Assembly: GCF_905475345.1 (NCBI RefSeq)
Contig: NC_066587.1
Span: 7,149,070 to 7,213,069, forward strand
Length of the DNA: 64,000 bases
From: Vespula vulgaris
Taxonomy: Eukaryota; Arthropoda; Insecta; Hymenoptera; Vespidae
Direction: 5' to 3'
Part shown: positions 1 to 15,600 of the stretch, piece by piece
Layout: every line of letters begins with the position of its first letter
Position numbering within the stretch: the first letter of the stretch is position 1
Notes under the pieces: generated by a model
What the model was told of the DNA's origin: nothing
What the model saw: the letters and a program-made list of their open reading frames with translations, nothing else
Databases searched by the model: none
Translations under genes and position numbers: made by a program

Positions 1-236
1 ATTATTGAATGATTATATTTTAAACGTCTCGATCAATTTCAATATTTCTACTCTCTCGTCGGTACTATGGTAATGATTGATCGATCATAAATTGTAAATT
101 TTATGCGAGGATGCAGCTATGCAGATAGATTTTGCAGATAGGTTAACGATATCAAATGCCGCCCATTAAAGCGTCAATTAATCGCGATGAGTTATGATTA
201 CATATCATGTTATGGAAAAAGAGGAAATGAGGGAGG

Positions 237-244
<8 letters not shown>

Positions 245-270
<26 letters not shown>
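245..270. repeat. (GA)n microsatellite
   Basis: Thirteen uninterrupted GA units. The open frame running across it is a product of the repeat, not a gene. Confidence 0.95.
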
Positions 271-274
<4 letters not shown>

Positions 275-465
275 GCAAACAGAAAAAAAATTGAGAAAGA
301 AGAAAAACAGAATTGTGTTACAGTACAGCGAACAAACCACTGTCACTCACGAACATACGACACATTCGTCGAGGTGGAAAAGACGAATAAGATGAAAAAG
401 TCATTGAAGATAGACACAACCAAGACACGCGATAAACGAAAGTATATGTGTGTGCGTGTGTATAT

Positions 466-468
<3 letters not shown>

Positions 469-509
<41 letters not shown>
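469..509. repeat. (AG)n microsatellite
   Basis: About twenty uninterrupted AG units, preceded by a short TG-rich stretch. Confidence 0.95.
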
Positions 510-512
<3 letters not shown>

Positions 513-1913
513 AGTAAAAGTAAATATCCACTCAGACATCCTACATCGGACTCGTCGCGAGAAAGAAATGTGTTAGATCTTATTACGCTGCCTTTAACCT
601 TGATCGTGATGAAAAATAATCGTTAATATTTTTCATATCTGAAAAAGAAGGAATTTTTAAACGTATATAACGCTTGTATAAATTAAATCTGACAGTCAAA
701 GTAATTTATTAAAGGTTTTAGAATTTTAAAAATTCTTTATGATCATAATAAATTAATAAAAATACAGTTAAAAAATGTATGTATGCATATAAGTACTGTA
801 AAAGAGAAATATGTATATATGTATATACGTATATACATATATGTATGCATATGACAAAGACGGTATTTTATGGATTATGGAACCAGTGGACATGCAAAAC
901 GGAGCCAACTAATTTTCTGACAAATCTGCCTTCGTCGTTCTTTTGAACAGAATCATTATGTAAAACAGAGAATGCATAATCAAGGTATATTTCTCTCTTT
1001 CTCTGTCTTTTCCTCGAGGAAAATAATTTTCTAGTAGTAGTATACAAAAACGTAGTTGTTCCATTTCCTTTTTTGCAAAAAGTATACTAATGGCGTCGTA
1101 GTCTATGAAAAACGAAGAATGAAATAAAGATTAATGAGAGAAGTTCACTTCGACAAAACTGCAAGATAGGTCGATCTTTCTTTGACCAATTAAATAGGAA
1201 TACGCCTTTTGTTTCTCTGGCTTTGTGTTTATGCGAACATCGATGATGTTTTATATACGTGGTCGTAGCTCCATCAAGCATACATTGTATTTGAAAGCTC
1301 TTTAAGAAGCTTTGTCATCTCAATTCGCAGAGATAAAGCAAGTCAAACTATCTCTCGATGAAACGTCGAAAGTTATCACCTTCTTTTAGAAGAAGAAAAA
1401 AAAAAGAAAAAGAAAAAGAAAAAGAAAAGAAACATAAAAAAAAGCAAAATGAACGAGAAAAATAAAACAAGAAAGAATTTATTCTTACCTTTTATTTGCT
1501 CTTTATTTTAACTTTCAATTTTTACTTACATCGTTCTTTTCAAACGTGTCACAAATATAGTAACATACAATAGAAACAAAATAATAAACAACACGTCGTG
1601 ACTATTGTCAATATTGAAAATGGAAGAAAGATATAGAAAGAGAAAGAAAAGATTTAAAAGAACTTATAAACTGGCGAAATGTCGAACAGCCAGCCATTGG
1701 CACTTTGTAGTCGATAAATTCGAGAGACAGTATGGAAATGAACGAAAGATCTTTACGAGCATGACGATCAAGAAGGAGATAGCTTATTTACGAGTACCGT
1801 TCGTGAGATATTAGAATTACGAACGTTTTAGCGATTGAAAACCTTTCCTTCCGACGTTTGTTCGACAATGACCGATGGATTTCCGTCCCATGAAGAATCG
1901 TTTTCCATTATTT

Positions 1914-1921
1914 TCTCTCTC

Positions 1922-1987
<66 letters not shown>
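1914..1987. repeat. (CT)n microsatellite
   Basis: About 74 bases of CT repeat with a single CA interruption near 1923, one of the longest pure dinucleotide tracts in the window. Confidence 0.95.
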
Positions 1988-1990
<3 letters not shown>

Positions 1991-4900
1991 TTAGAGCAAA
2001 CGTTTTAAAACGATTATGACAAAGATCATTACGATAAAACGTAAAATAAATTGAAAGAAAGATCCAAGTACGCACTGAGTCCTCCTAGTGCGTATTTTAT
2101 AATTTATTACCCTTACGAGAATACTTATTATTCTATTAAACTACGTTTAAACGACGAGCTTTACGAAAACAAGTTTCTCCGAAATTTCATTATTGCCAGG
2201 AATTTGTTTCGTGGCATCCATAACGAATTTCAATGAAAGCCTTAAGGAATATAGGACCCTTCCGGCGTTTATCACATTTCATTTAATAAATAGCAATACT
2301 TTCGAGAATATCCGCTTGAAAGTGAAACGTATATGTATTTATGTACGTGTACGTGTGCGTATATGCGTCTCTCAAAATGAGATGAAAATATTGTATATTA
2401 AGTACGTTAGTTACCGATAATTGAATCACGAACAAAATTTAAACTGCAACGATTATTTTAAATAACTTTACAATTTACATATTAACGAAACCACCGATGG
2501 AAAATAGTATTCAACTTTCGAACGAGTTAAATGCATCGAAATAATACCGTACAAAATACGAGAGAACTCGAAGACTCGTCGTGTTTATGTATCTTCTTTT
2601 TCTTTCTTTCTTTCTTTTTTTGTTTTTCATTTTTTTCCTCGATTTGTTTTAACTCCAACGACGATTATAAATCCCGATTGAACTACGCGGATACTCATCG
2701 AACTTATATTTTTTATCGATTAAAGAAGTTTCTTTAGAAATTTTTCGATGTTCGAATTTCGTTCGCTTTTATTCAACGAATAACGTCCTAAGAAATAATG
2801 AAAATTTTACAACTCTCTTATTCAACAGGGATGAATCAAATTATTTCTCTTGGATCTACTTTCTCAATTTTATATAGAGAATAAGGACAGATAGAATCAT
2901 AGTCATATTTTGAGGAGACAGAAAACGGAGAAATTTTAATGCTAGAAATTGTGTAACAGTATCCATTAATGCATATCGCAGTCAATAAACGTTAAACAAT
3001 ATATCCACAAAGAAGATGTAATTGCGTGTTAAAGTATACGAAGAATTCATAAGTAACAAAATACATTTCTATTAGAATTAATACGACATTGAATTAATGC
3101 GTTATCGAATGTTGAAATGCTGATCCTGTAATTAACACTCAATATCAATATAATATTATTAATTGGAACGATAATTACGTAAATCTATACAAGTATTATC
3201 TTTATTGATATTAACTTAATTGATATCCTACTAATAATCAAATAATAATAAATCTATGTTCAACGATGAACGTCAAATCAACAAAATAGAAATAAAATAA
3301 AAAAAGGCCCTAGTCGAACGAAATCGAGTCAATTGATCTTTGATGTATTCGATTTAATCAATCAATGGACAAATTGTCCACTGAATTATTATAACTTTGT
3401 AATAATTATCTGTATTTTCAATAAGATTTATATTCACGATTAAAAGTACGATTTGCACATTTCAGTTTAATCTCCGTTCTGATTGTTTGACCATAATGGT
3501 TTTAACATCATTGTATGTAATTTAAATCTACACATTCATACATTTCCGTTTAGTCTCATTTCCGTCACCGATCCGTCATATTTTTCCTGTGTTAGAGATT
3601 GTCCGAAATCGTTTTGATATGACAGATGTTTTTGAAATGACTGACGGAATTCTGATAACTTTGCAGTCTTTTTTACATTGTTGTGTTGCGAAGATACTAC
3701 AAAATGACAAGTGACGAAAAATTAATTGAATCGGTTCGTCAAAATGTAGTGCTTTATGATTTGCCAAATAAAAAATAGATCGAATTCATTCAATTTTACT
3801 TAGAAATAGACCGAATGAATACTTTGACGTTCTAAAGTGTACGAAACATATTGTTTCGTCATCTATGAGTTCTTTATATTATAATTTAGCAAATTTTTCT
3901 TCGAACTCTCCTTTCTTTCAATTTTCATGAAAGATCCATAACTTTTTGTTTTTTATTATTTAATTATATTTTTTATTTTATTTTATTATCTTTAACGTAA
4001 ATACAATCATACGCAACTCCTCTAATGTAAATTTATCCATTTTTTGTTTTTCTTTATTTTCATCTTCATGATTAAAAGATAATAGTATATGAGACATGAT
4101 ACTACATCATACACATGATTTATGATTTATGTCTGATAGTATAATGAATTGATATGTGTGAATATAAATGACTAAAACTGAACTGTGCTAAAGCTAAAGT
4201 GACAAAAGGTTTGAACATTAAACTAATTGTGAGACTGAATTGAAATATGTGAATCGACTTTAATTGTAGTCATTCGATTATCATTCTTTCCTTTTTCTTT
4301 TTCTTAACTTTCTCACCTTCGCGATCTAATTTCCGGAAAATGTAAACCTGACAAAATCAAGTAAGTAACAATATGAGAAGTTCGTTAATAAATGTGATTT
4401 TACCTACAAGAAAGGAAATAAAAACCGATAATAGTCTGTCACTGATTTGAGCCCGTTCAATTTTCTTTGGTTGAATGAATCGGTCTTATCAAACGTCGGG
4501 AAAACGTGATTGTTCCAATAAAAAGCACATAGATAATAATGTGATTTTTATACACTCAAAATATTCATATTTAATTTGATTTTTATGAATATTGTTTATA
4601 CGATTACATGATTCTAAATAATAACTTCTTCCATTAAAATTATTTTCTTAGTTTTTTCTTGATCAACTTTGATTTGTTTCACGCTCTTATATACGTATAT
4701 ATATAGATGTATACATACATACACACACACATATATATACATATATAAAATTTGAAAAGTTTTGAAAGCATTTTTTATATAAAATGATTTTCTACTGATT
4801 GTTTTATTAATTAAATGAAACGTCAATGGTTAACCTCGTAGTATAGAGAATAAAAAATATGAAATTCAAAAAAAAATAAAATAAAATAAATTATTAAATA

Positions 4901-6040
4901 AAATACACGAACTTCTTTAATAATTTGATTAGTTATCTTTTAAAACTGAAACAATATTGAAAACGATATATACTGATTTTATATAAATGAATACTTTTCG
5001 AACTCGATATAGTTACTTAAAAAAACTTTATAGAATCGAAATTAATTGTGAGAGTACATAATTAAAGTAAATCTCTTTGCTAGGCAATCAAGAATTTTCT
5101 AACGAAACTTGAACAACGCGTCATTCTTTCGTCGCGTCGTTTATTTTCATTTAAAAATTATAATTAATTGCATCAACGTACTTTAAAGTTCGATTTAAGA
5201 CAATTCAAAATTCCATTATGAATGCATTAATTACGACTGCTAAGACATAACAATAATGAAAAACAACAAATGAATCGATATTAGTCGCAAATAATTATTA
5301 ATCAAAAATTTCCAAATATTTAACAGTCACTTTTATAAATTTTTTTCTTATTACCGAATATATATATATATAACTTCTAAAAGTAGAACATCTCTATTTA
5401 TATGACCTTTTTCCATCCTTGAAGAGAATATAATACGATACAAAGTTTAATCATCCTGAGCATAAGTATATAAAATAAATGAGGATTCAGACATATAGAG
5501 AAAAAGTGTAGAGATTATAACTCACATGTACTTTGTGTCTGTTGAAAGCAATTTAAAATTAAATTTTTAATAATTATTAAATATTTTTTAATTATTTTCC
5601 ATACTTACTAAACGTAATAATTATTATTATACATCGAATATCTTTCATGTTATTATTAATAAAATATATAATAGCAAATAATTCCTTTCCTTAGTAATAT
5701 TTTATATTATCTTTACATTCGCAAATTTAATATTTTCGAAAGAAATACGAGCTGGGAAACTGATAGGTATCCTTTATACTATGTTATAAAAAAAAACTTA
5801 TAACAAATGAAATACAAATATGTAACAGTAGATATTTTGCATATCGACCTACAATTTTCAATATTAATCTCCAGAAAAATTTCTATCAAATAAGAAATAT
5901 AACAAAATATGTTTTAAGAGATAAGATTGTAAGAATTCTCGCGTAATTTTGATTCGATATAAAATGAAACATTAGTCTCCTTTCTCATGATTATATTTTT
6001 ATCTGTAGATCACAATGGCAAGCAGAATATACTTAACACT

Positions 6041-9000
6041 ATGAAGAATAACGAAAGCATGGTGGATTATGTGTTGGATATCATAGAGGGCAGCGAATAC
6101 TCCAACGTATCTTGGAATAATTCGAACTCAGAGCACTCAATAGTGTGTGACGAGTTCATCAGCAAGGACAATGTTCTCTCGTCAAGCTGGTTCCAAGCAA
6201 CTATCTACTTTCTCTATAGTACGATTTTCGTGGTCGCTTTAATAGGAAATGGATTGGTCTGTTACGTCGTTCAGAGTAGTCCAAGGATGCAAACAGTTAC
6301 TAACTACTTTATCGTTAATCTGGCAATCAGTGATATCTTGATAGCAGTTTTTTGCGTCCCTACAACATTTGTCAGTATACTAATCCTTCAATATTGGTCC
6401 TTTGGTCGGACACTCTGTCCGATCGTTAATTATTCACAGGCAAGTATCGTGCATATCAATCTTTTTATTTATAATCTTCTTAATAATCGACGGGAAATAA
6501 TTTGTGAGAGAAAAATATATAGATAAATTTAACATGTTTCAAAACGTTAACACAAACTTTTATTGACATGTTAAATACTACGAAGGTCAACGGTGACCGG
6601 CGCTCAATTTTACAAACTTTATTTAGAACGTTTTTAATATTGCTTTTTGTGACATTTAGAATATTAAAAGTATAATTTCTCGCAAAAGTTTAATTTAATG
6701 TCAAAAATAACAATGAACTTTACTGTATATTTTATATAGGAAAAGTTATGCAAGATCGTTTTAACAATCAATGCGTTACTGAAATAATTTACGTGAAATT
6801 ATTCTGGAAATACATAGGTCGTTCGTAAACTCCGAGTTATTTATAACATCGGATATAAACGAAGTTATAAATACGTTATTTCAAAAAGATTGGTAATCTT
6901 TGTTCGTTCGAACGACGAAAAATATTGAATATAAAATACAGAATATAAAAGATATAGAATATTGATATGTGTTTAATGTATAACAGGCTGTTTCCGTGCT
7001 AGTAAGCGCATACACTTTGGTAGCGATCAGCATAGATCGTTATATCGCTATAATATGGCCATTGAAACCACGCATGAGTAAAAAACAAGCGACGCTCTTG
7101 ATACTGAGTGTCTGGTTACTCGCATTGATAGTCTCTTTTCCGATTGCTTTGGTATCGGAACTTTTTCAGCCTCGAATAGATCATTACGTGAAATGCAATA
7201 AGTTCATCTGCCGAGAGAATTGGCAATCGGAAAAGCACAGGTGATAGTCAATTTTCGTATATGATGGAATTTAATCCTTTCAGCGCTAAAATATTTGTCG
7301 ATGTACCTTCATTATATGTTGTTTATTAGTTACGATAAATTATACTAAATAATTGTTCACCTTTGTTGTAAAACATTTTGAAATTATTTGAAAATTATAA
7401 TGCAACAGCTTCAATGAAATTATTGAAATTTGTCATCTTTGCGAATTATTATAGATGGAATGAAACATTATATATTGTAATTTATTTAAATTTATTATTA
7501 TATAAATTTTATAATTATGTATTTCATATTTAAAATTTTTTATTTAATAATTTTATTTAACAATTATAAATTCGTATTTATTATTTTCTTCTTGTATTTT
7601 GTAATTGTTATTTAATAGAAAATTAATTGAAATAGAAAATATATAATTTCATATTTCTGAATTAGAGAAATCTCAAAGCAAGGTTCAATATATAAAGCCA
7701 ATGTTTTATTCTCTACATTTATAGCATAAATCCGTTCTCTTATTATGTTTTCTCTTGTTATCTTTTCTTAATAAAAATTCCGCAAAATAGATCAAATAAC
7801 AAATAATATATATATGTATAAACTTTATCAATAATGGATACCAAAGAAAAATAACTATATTTGTTTAAAAAATATGCAACATAGAAAAGAATTTATGAGA
7901 GAAAAATTTTGGAAAAATAAACATTTGTCAAGTGAAATATATAACAAGAGTTTGTTGTTCTATTTTTATTTCTAAACACACTTCTATACAGACTTTTATG
8001 TTTATTTCTAAACACTTTTATTTTTAATTCTAAGAATATTATTGCACTGATAATTTTTCGAAATCCATATATGGATTCATAGCACATGAAGAATAATTTT
8101 TTAAAATCCATATATAATATCATAACGCTGAACGGGTTAAAGGATCAAAGATAATAATGATTTATATGTATACACATGTCTAAATAAATATGGTTTCCCT
8201 TTTCAGATATTATTATACGGTGGCTCTATTAGTTCTACAGTATCTGGTACCACTGATGGTGCTTTTATTCACTTATACTAGCATCGCCATAATCGTATGG
8301 GGCAAAAGACCACCAGGGGAGGCCGAGAATACAAGAGATCAAAGAATGGCACGTTCGAAAAGAAAGGTACTTTTATATATATAAATATAGATATCTTTTT
8401 TTCATTTTCATTTCGTACAATCATATATAATATTATATCATCGATCGATAATTAATAATAGCGATAAATTTTTTCTGCGTTAAACAAATCGATAAAGATA
8501 TGAAAACCATTCATAGATATTTACGAGAAATGCTAAACTCGATCGGATGGAAATTTGAGTAAGGAAAGATAAAACCTTTGCTCGATAAAATCCCTTAATA
8601 AGGTGTACACCTCGTGTCAGATTATCGTTTGTTATTTATCGTGAAACAGGATCGTTGGATATCGAGGAGAATATGAGGATGAAGCACAAACTGTCATGTA
8701 GGAGGAACGTTTGAATTGAAAGAGGGGTGTAATATGATAGATGGTCTCTCTTATGGTTGACGATAAAATACAGGACAGTTTTTTAATTAAGTTCGATCGG
8801 ATCGTTTCAATTAATCACCATAGTCGTTGATCCGAGAATGAAAGCGAGTACCCTATAACTTATATTCAATTTCGAACGTTAAAGCTTTTTGTTCTTTTCT
8901 GATGATTTAAGAATGATTCGTTTAAGAATGATAGACGAACAGAAATGAGTTTCGCGTAAAAGTAAAAAAGGAAATAAGAAATGCGGAAAGAAGGGGGAAA

Positions 9001-10492
9001 TAAAAGAAAGAATATTCTTTCAACCGTATTAAACGGAAATCCCATTCATTAGAGAACTTATTCAAAATAATTCCATATCTCTACTTATGTATGCTTATAT
9101 GTGATTTAATGCTAAGAAGAAGAATAAGAATCCTCGGTAGCGCTCGATTTTTAATTAAATCCATACGCCTTTCGAGTGATTTTAGTCCAAACAGACTGTC
9201 TGTATTAATCATAAGATAAAAAGTTCCTTTACTGAAACAGAAAGGAGAGAAACGATGTAATAAAGATTTTCGTGAAACGATATCTCTAAAAGATAATATA
9301 ACAATTGCAATTCGTTCTAAAAGTAGGTTAAACGCAAAATATTTAAAGCTTGTAAATATAATTGCGGATTGTAATCGTTGCATAAGAAAATTAAAGTTAT
9401 CTCGGCTCAATTTATCTTTCAAGATAGTGATTGAAACTTTTTGTAACCTTAACGAAGTTGCTAATTCTGTTCACTAATGCGTCAGTTGGAGTTGCAAAAG
9501 CCCATTGGAATTTCAAGGTTTCCTTTGCATTTTCCAGCAAGAAATTCGTAATATGAAGAACATTTTACCGCCATGAAGGAACTCTCGTTGATTAGAGATT
9601 CGACATAATATTTTCATGATCGACGATGACTGCAAAAATCTAAAAAAAAAAAAGAAAGAAAAAAACAATTTTTATATATAAAATTAATAGTCGACCTAAT
9701 TTCGTTATTAAGAGTTTAGTAATTTCATTCATTAAAAAAAGTTTCATTAGTACAGTACTCGGTAAGTTAATGAACGGTTGAATGAAAGCAACTTCTTATA
9801 ATGTATATATTACAACGAACACGAGAGGAGAAAAAGCATCATCGAGAGAAAATATGCGAGAGAATTTACATTAAAGTACGTATACATTAATTTCGTAATT
9901 CTCAAAAAATAAACAAAAATGGTTCTCTCAGCGAAATATTTAATTTTTTAGTATCATAATTATCCACAACGTTTCTTTATAATTTTTAACGATCTCCGAA
10001 ACTTAAAAGAGAAGAACCTTGCGAACAGCCTGGCTGTAAACGATGTCCACCATTCGGAAAGAAACCTACAATTCCCATAGTTCTAGATATCCCATAAAAC
10101 CCTTAATCCATGTGAATAATATCGACGAATCGTGCGTCCGTCGAAGAAAGATGAAACTCGAGAAAATTGAATATAGGACCCGCGGGATCCAATCCTACAA
10201 AGTAATTGATTCTTCAATATCAATAAATCTTAAAAAAGAAAATATAGCTATAAAAACTTTTAAGAAAGTTGATATGTTTCAACGTATTTAGTTAGAAAAT
10301 TCCATCATCAAGGGACGAACAATTTGAGTAAATTGGAATTTTGAGTTTCGAGTTTCGGATTTCTCTCATTAAGAAAATATCCTGGAGAATTTTCACTTGA
10401 ACTCATACTTAAGTATCATTTGTCTCTCTTTACGAAAGAAATTGGATTTTAAAAGAATAAAGGAAAAAAGTAAAAAATGGAAAAAAAGATTT

Positions 10493-10547
<55 letters not shown>

Positions 10548-12556
10548 GCTTGTGATTCTGAATATCTGGAAATTTGATAATTTCCCGATATATCCGGCTA
10601 TTTGGCTATCCAAAGAGTGACTAACAAAGTGAAGCTTTTCAAAATTTACACCAGCCAAAACCATATGGTTCAAAGCTTGAGCTAAAGCATGTCCTATAAA
10701 TGTAGCTGCCAAAAGCACTTCTACATATTGCAATTTATTGATGTTTCTATAGTCGGTAATTAGGATATTGTGGTCGTTACGTTGTAAATATGCTGCAATA
10801 AAATTTTGTTTTTTATTAATAGATCGAAAATACTTATTCGTATTTTGTTTGACTAAAGAAAATAATATTATACAAAGGGAAGAAAAAACAGAACTCTGTA
10901 AGCCGATTTAAAGATAAACTAAGACAGTTCCGTGTTTGATAGACAAACAAAACTTGAAATATACTGCAGACGTTGAGACATCTCAAATTTCCTCGTCGTT
11001 TTTAAGCAATCAAAAATGTTTTAACGTCGTTAGTAAACGTAAAAATAATTTCAATAGATAACTTATAACTATATCTCGGATATAATAATGAAGATTTTTT
11101 TAATATTAAAATGAACAGAAGATAAACGAAAGAAGTCTTTCTTATATTTTTCTTAAGAAAAACTCACAATCTTTTTATTCCTTTCTCATCTTTTCAAAAA
11201 TTTACCGCATACTACCGTAGGTTACGCTCTCATTCTCAACGTCCTCCATAAAGCCATAAATGTAAAATACTGTTGGTTTATTTTTGTCCATTTTCGAGTC
11301 GAGGAATGAAACATTATTCAACTTCTTGTCGACATAACCCTCAAGCGTATTACTAAAATAAAAATTTCAATCTTTTTTTTATTCAATAGCGGTACGAAGC
11401 GTATATGTTATATTTGTTGTAAATTAATTACTTGTAATAGCGTAAAAATATGGAATCAAGCTGTCAGTACATTACACTCGCATTCTTTTATAGAATTCGT
11501 TTTTAAACGATTATATTTCTTTTTGCAATGTATTTCTTTTCTAAAATCGTAAATATATATATTTTTTCACAATTTATAAAAGAAATCTTTTCTCTTTGTC
11601 TACAAACATTGATTTGTGAAATATTACACGATTTTCGAAATAATATTACCATGTATTTGACTCACATACACATACGCATACAATGATTTGAAGAGACTCA
11701 CGAGATAAAAACAAGCTTATTAAAATGACAAGAGCAACGTAACGAGAGACGTTAATCATGATGATGTGTATTTTTGGGGGTGTGTCGATGAGACTACGCC
11801 CCAATTCTTTGATCACTCATATATAATAGTGATACTGCTAACTGTTTACCATGTTAAATATATGCAGATGTCATGTTACCATTTTTAAAAGTCATTCTAT
11901 AACCATTTGTAATATCTCAGCAAGGAGGAAACTTTACAAAAACGATCTATTTACATAATAGTAGCTAATTTAAAGTATAATTAAAAAACGATTACTACGT
12001 GCCATAAATATCCGTCCTGTTAAAAAATATTTAGACCTTGAGCCAAAAGTTAAGGACTTCAAGAAAAATTCGTCGATAAACTTATTTTTCTTTCGGATCA
12101 ATGAACCTAAGATGTATCATATAATAATCTCCATATTATACTTAAATATTATGTCTAATAAATAATAATTAGACTCATTAAATTGTTTCGTTAAAGACGT
12201 GTACGATAAAAAGTTAACAAAAAAAAGTGGCAAAACATTTATGCTGAAATCATTGAAGATGTATGACGTAAAAAGTAACGCGTGTTTGTAAACATGGATA
12301 TAAATTTCATGGTAATAATTTATTTCATGTTAAATTTTACTGTAATCTGTTATCAAGACTTTATATATCAAAAGTTCTAAATTATCAGTCGCTTCTCTTT
12401 TAATTTAAAAAAAAAAAAGACAGAGAAAAGAACAATCGTGTGCTTTGCATAATAATCACTTAATTTGCATTCATTGACTCTCGAAACAATTTCTAATCCT
12501 TTTTCTTTTACTAAAAGGATCATCAAAAAATATTTTGAAAATAGAAAATTTATGTG

Positions 12557-12602
<46 letters not shown>

Positions 12603-15600
12603 CAAAAAATATTACCTTTTTTCTTTTTTCGACATTATGTTCTCATAATTCAATCGGTCTCATGCCTCAACTTATAGGGATATAAACTTGAAAGCTATTA
12701 TTAAAGCTGATGGAAGGGAAAGACTTATTTTTCCTGAAAAAGAAATAAAAAAAGAATCAAGCTCGTTGGTAATTAAAAGCCACGTGTGATCAATAAAATG
12801 TGTCTCGAAAGTCGTACAACGCAAATGAAATAATTAATGTTTGTAAAAAGTTTGCTTATATAAAATTGAAAAAAGAAGAAGAAGATAAAACAAGGTAATG
12901 AAAAAAAGAAAAACAATTTTTTAATTGATCTAGATTTTGTTTCTATAATTAACTTATAAAATATAATTAATTAATATTTAATCAATTTCATTGATTTTTA
13001 AAAATCTCTTTTATTAATATATTATTATATAGTATATATATACATATATGTGTGTGTATATATAATACGTATATATGAAAGAAAGAACACATTATCCCAA
13101 TTAAATAAAAGAGAAACACGATAAAAACATTTTCATCCCACGAGTCTTTTATGACTGTGTGTATGTGTGTACGTATGAAAGAACTTTTGTGACGATAAAA
13201 AACCTTGTCATGCCATATGATTCCCTGTCATTCCCTTATTCTTTGAACGAAAATCGATTACTATAACACCAAAGAAAGAGAGAGAAAGAGAGAACATTGT
13301 TTCCATAGTTTACGAGTTTTGATTCGTTCGTAAAAATAAGTGAAATGAAAAAAATGGATATAAAATAAAAAAAAAAGAGAGAGAGAAAGAAGAAAAATGG
13401 TCATCTCCTCGTAAATTACAATTTTATAAAATTCATTATCCTCAAGGGATCACAATGATAGTGACGCAATAACGAATCCTGAACGAAAGACATTATTTTC
13501 TCTTCGCTTATTTTTTCCTTTCTTTTTACTTATTCATATTTTCTTTTCTCTTTTTCTTCGTGTTTTTTTTTTTTCTTTTTTTGGAGAAATCCTTCCCGAA
13601 GAAAAGAAGGGCGTGTTATTCCTCCGTTTCTTTTTTTATTTCTTCGTACCTGTTCCTGCGATAAAAGAAAATAATTCAAAAGATTGTCAAAGTAGTGACA
13701 TCCTGATGAACAAGAAATATAAACTGGACCTGGCTTCGACGTTATACTTTTTTGGAATAAGCTAAAGTCCCATATTTCCCAAAGGATTTCCTTTGACAAC
13801 AAAAAGAAAATTTTGTAAAGAAGAAAGCTTTACTAAGCTTAAAGAGAAACAATGAAACATTTGTTCGACACGCTACAATTTAAGAAAGAAGCGATGTGTT
13901 TATTTTACTTCGAGGAACAAATTCCTTTAATAATAATAATAAAAATAATAATAATAAAAATAATAATAACAATGACGATAACAATAACAACAACATCTAT
14001 TCGTCGTAAACTACAATTTACGAATCGAACTTAAGCGAGAAAAAATAAAACGGGAGAAAATAACATCGAGATTACTTCGATCAAGTGATAAAGCTCGGCT
14101 TTGTCGTGAATCGTTGGCAAACTATGTTGTCAGCCATTGAGATCCTTCGTAGGTCCTTTATCAATCGCAGTTTCCATTCGCTTTCTTGCTATCCCAGATC
14201 ACTTCTCATCTTCCTGCTTCCTCGAGGCGTAGAGCAATATCGAGCCGAGAGTAATCGAAATTCTTTTTTTTATTCACTCTCTTTCCCTTCTTCTCTTTTT
14301 TCTATATTCTCTTCATATCGAATTTTCCAAGATTTCGTATTACTCGATATAATTAACTTATCAACGATCAAATGTACATGTATGTTAATGTAAGTCAATA
14401 ATTCATTGGATAATATATCGATTAAATAAATAGCTCGAATAAAAAAAATTAACGATAAATCGTTCTATAAATATTACGAAATTAAAATAATTTTCTCGAT
14501 AATTTCATAATTTCATAAACGTTATCAAACGGTTTGATTTCTCCGTCAACAAGTACACTGGAAAGATTTAAACGAAAGAAAAAAAAAAGAAAAGAAAAAG
14601 AAAAGAAAGAAAGGATTAAATGTAAAGATTTTTAATTATAGAAAGAAGAGCATCTTTTTCTCATATTATAAGGAAATTTAATTAATATTGTTTAATACAG
14701 AAGAGAGATAGAGAGAGAAATAACGGTAATGAATTATCATGTCTCTCCTTTTTACTTTATCGAGAAATGAGATTGGTCGAGGACAAGCAGTCGAATGGGC
14801 GAAAGGACGTACAATGGAAAACGAGATTGGAAAACCAACCTTTGTAGTATTTTTCTCCTTTTTCTTTTATTATCCTTTTCTTTGTTTTTTATTATTATTA
14901 TTTTTTTTATTATTATTATTTTCTTTCGTTATTCGAATCATTTTCGTCGAGTAACAAAAAAAAAAGAACACTTTATTCACGATATTTCGTTACGACGAAC
15001 AGACTAAAAAGAAATTCTAATTATCGATACTCTCTTGCTTGATAACAAAGATCGATGAAGTTTACTAATTACTTATTATTACTTGTTAATACCCCGTTTA
15101 AGTGGATTAGTCGTTAAGGGATGTTATAGGTCGAAGGGAAGAGCTAATTCCCGTGTCAAGTATTCTTCTTTTATGGCGAATAAATAAAGAAAAGTAATTT
15201 TCATTGGTACAATATTATCATCAAACGTGAAAGATCTAAAAATTGGATTTTACGTTTCATTTTATATCAAAAGCAACAATAAATATTTCAAGAGAAATGT
15301 AATCTCTCGAAAGAATCGAACTTCTTCGTTTTTTTTTTATTTTACTTTTCTGTTTTTTTTTTTTTCTTTTTATTATCACGTAACATATACGCTATACTTT
15401 CTCCTTTCCACGAAGAACACGCGAACTTTCTATGTGTATCACATTTGATGTTACGTGAGCGACGTAGTCAAAGGAAAAGCATTCTCATGGGATTTTCCAT
15501 GAATTTACAAGAAATGCTGGAAATGATAGGCAATAAGAAAAGTGGCGTATATATTAGCATATGATAAATATTCAATAGAAAATTATATTTCGAAACGACA

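Larger units (their letters stand above)
1..5986. other. gene-poor AT-rich flank
   Basis: No open frame here resembles a known protein; the short frames are low complexity or made of microsatellite. The stretch holds (GA)n tracts near 245-270 and 469-509, a CT tract at 1914-1987, and long AT-rich DNA. It lies upstream of the neuropeptide receptor, so untranslated 5' exons or promoter of that gene may be here. A good splice acceptor (pyrimidine run then AG at 6007-6008) just before the first coding exon supports at least one upstream non-coding exon. Confidence 0.5.

Noticed and set aside
1605..1814. 69-codon plus-strand frame with basic N-terminus
   Set aside because: Low-complexity Lys/Arg start, no domain, no splice or promoter support.
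9081..9422. 113-codon minus-strand frame in the long receptor intron
   Set aside because: No similarity to the nearby lipase relic or any known family, no good splice sites; likely chance in AT-rich DNA.
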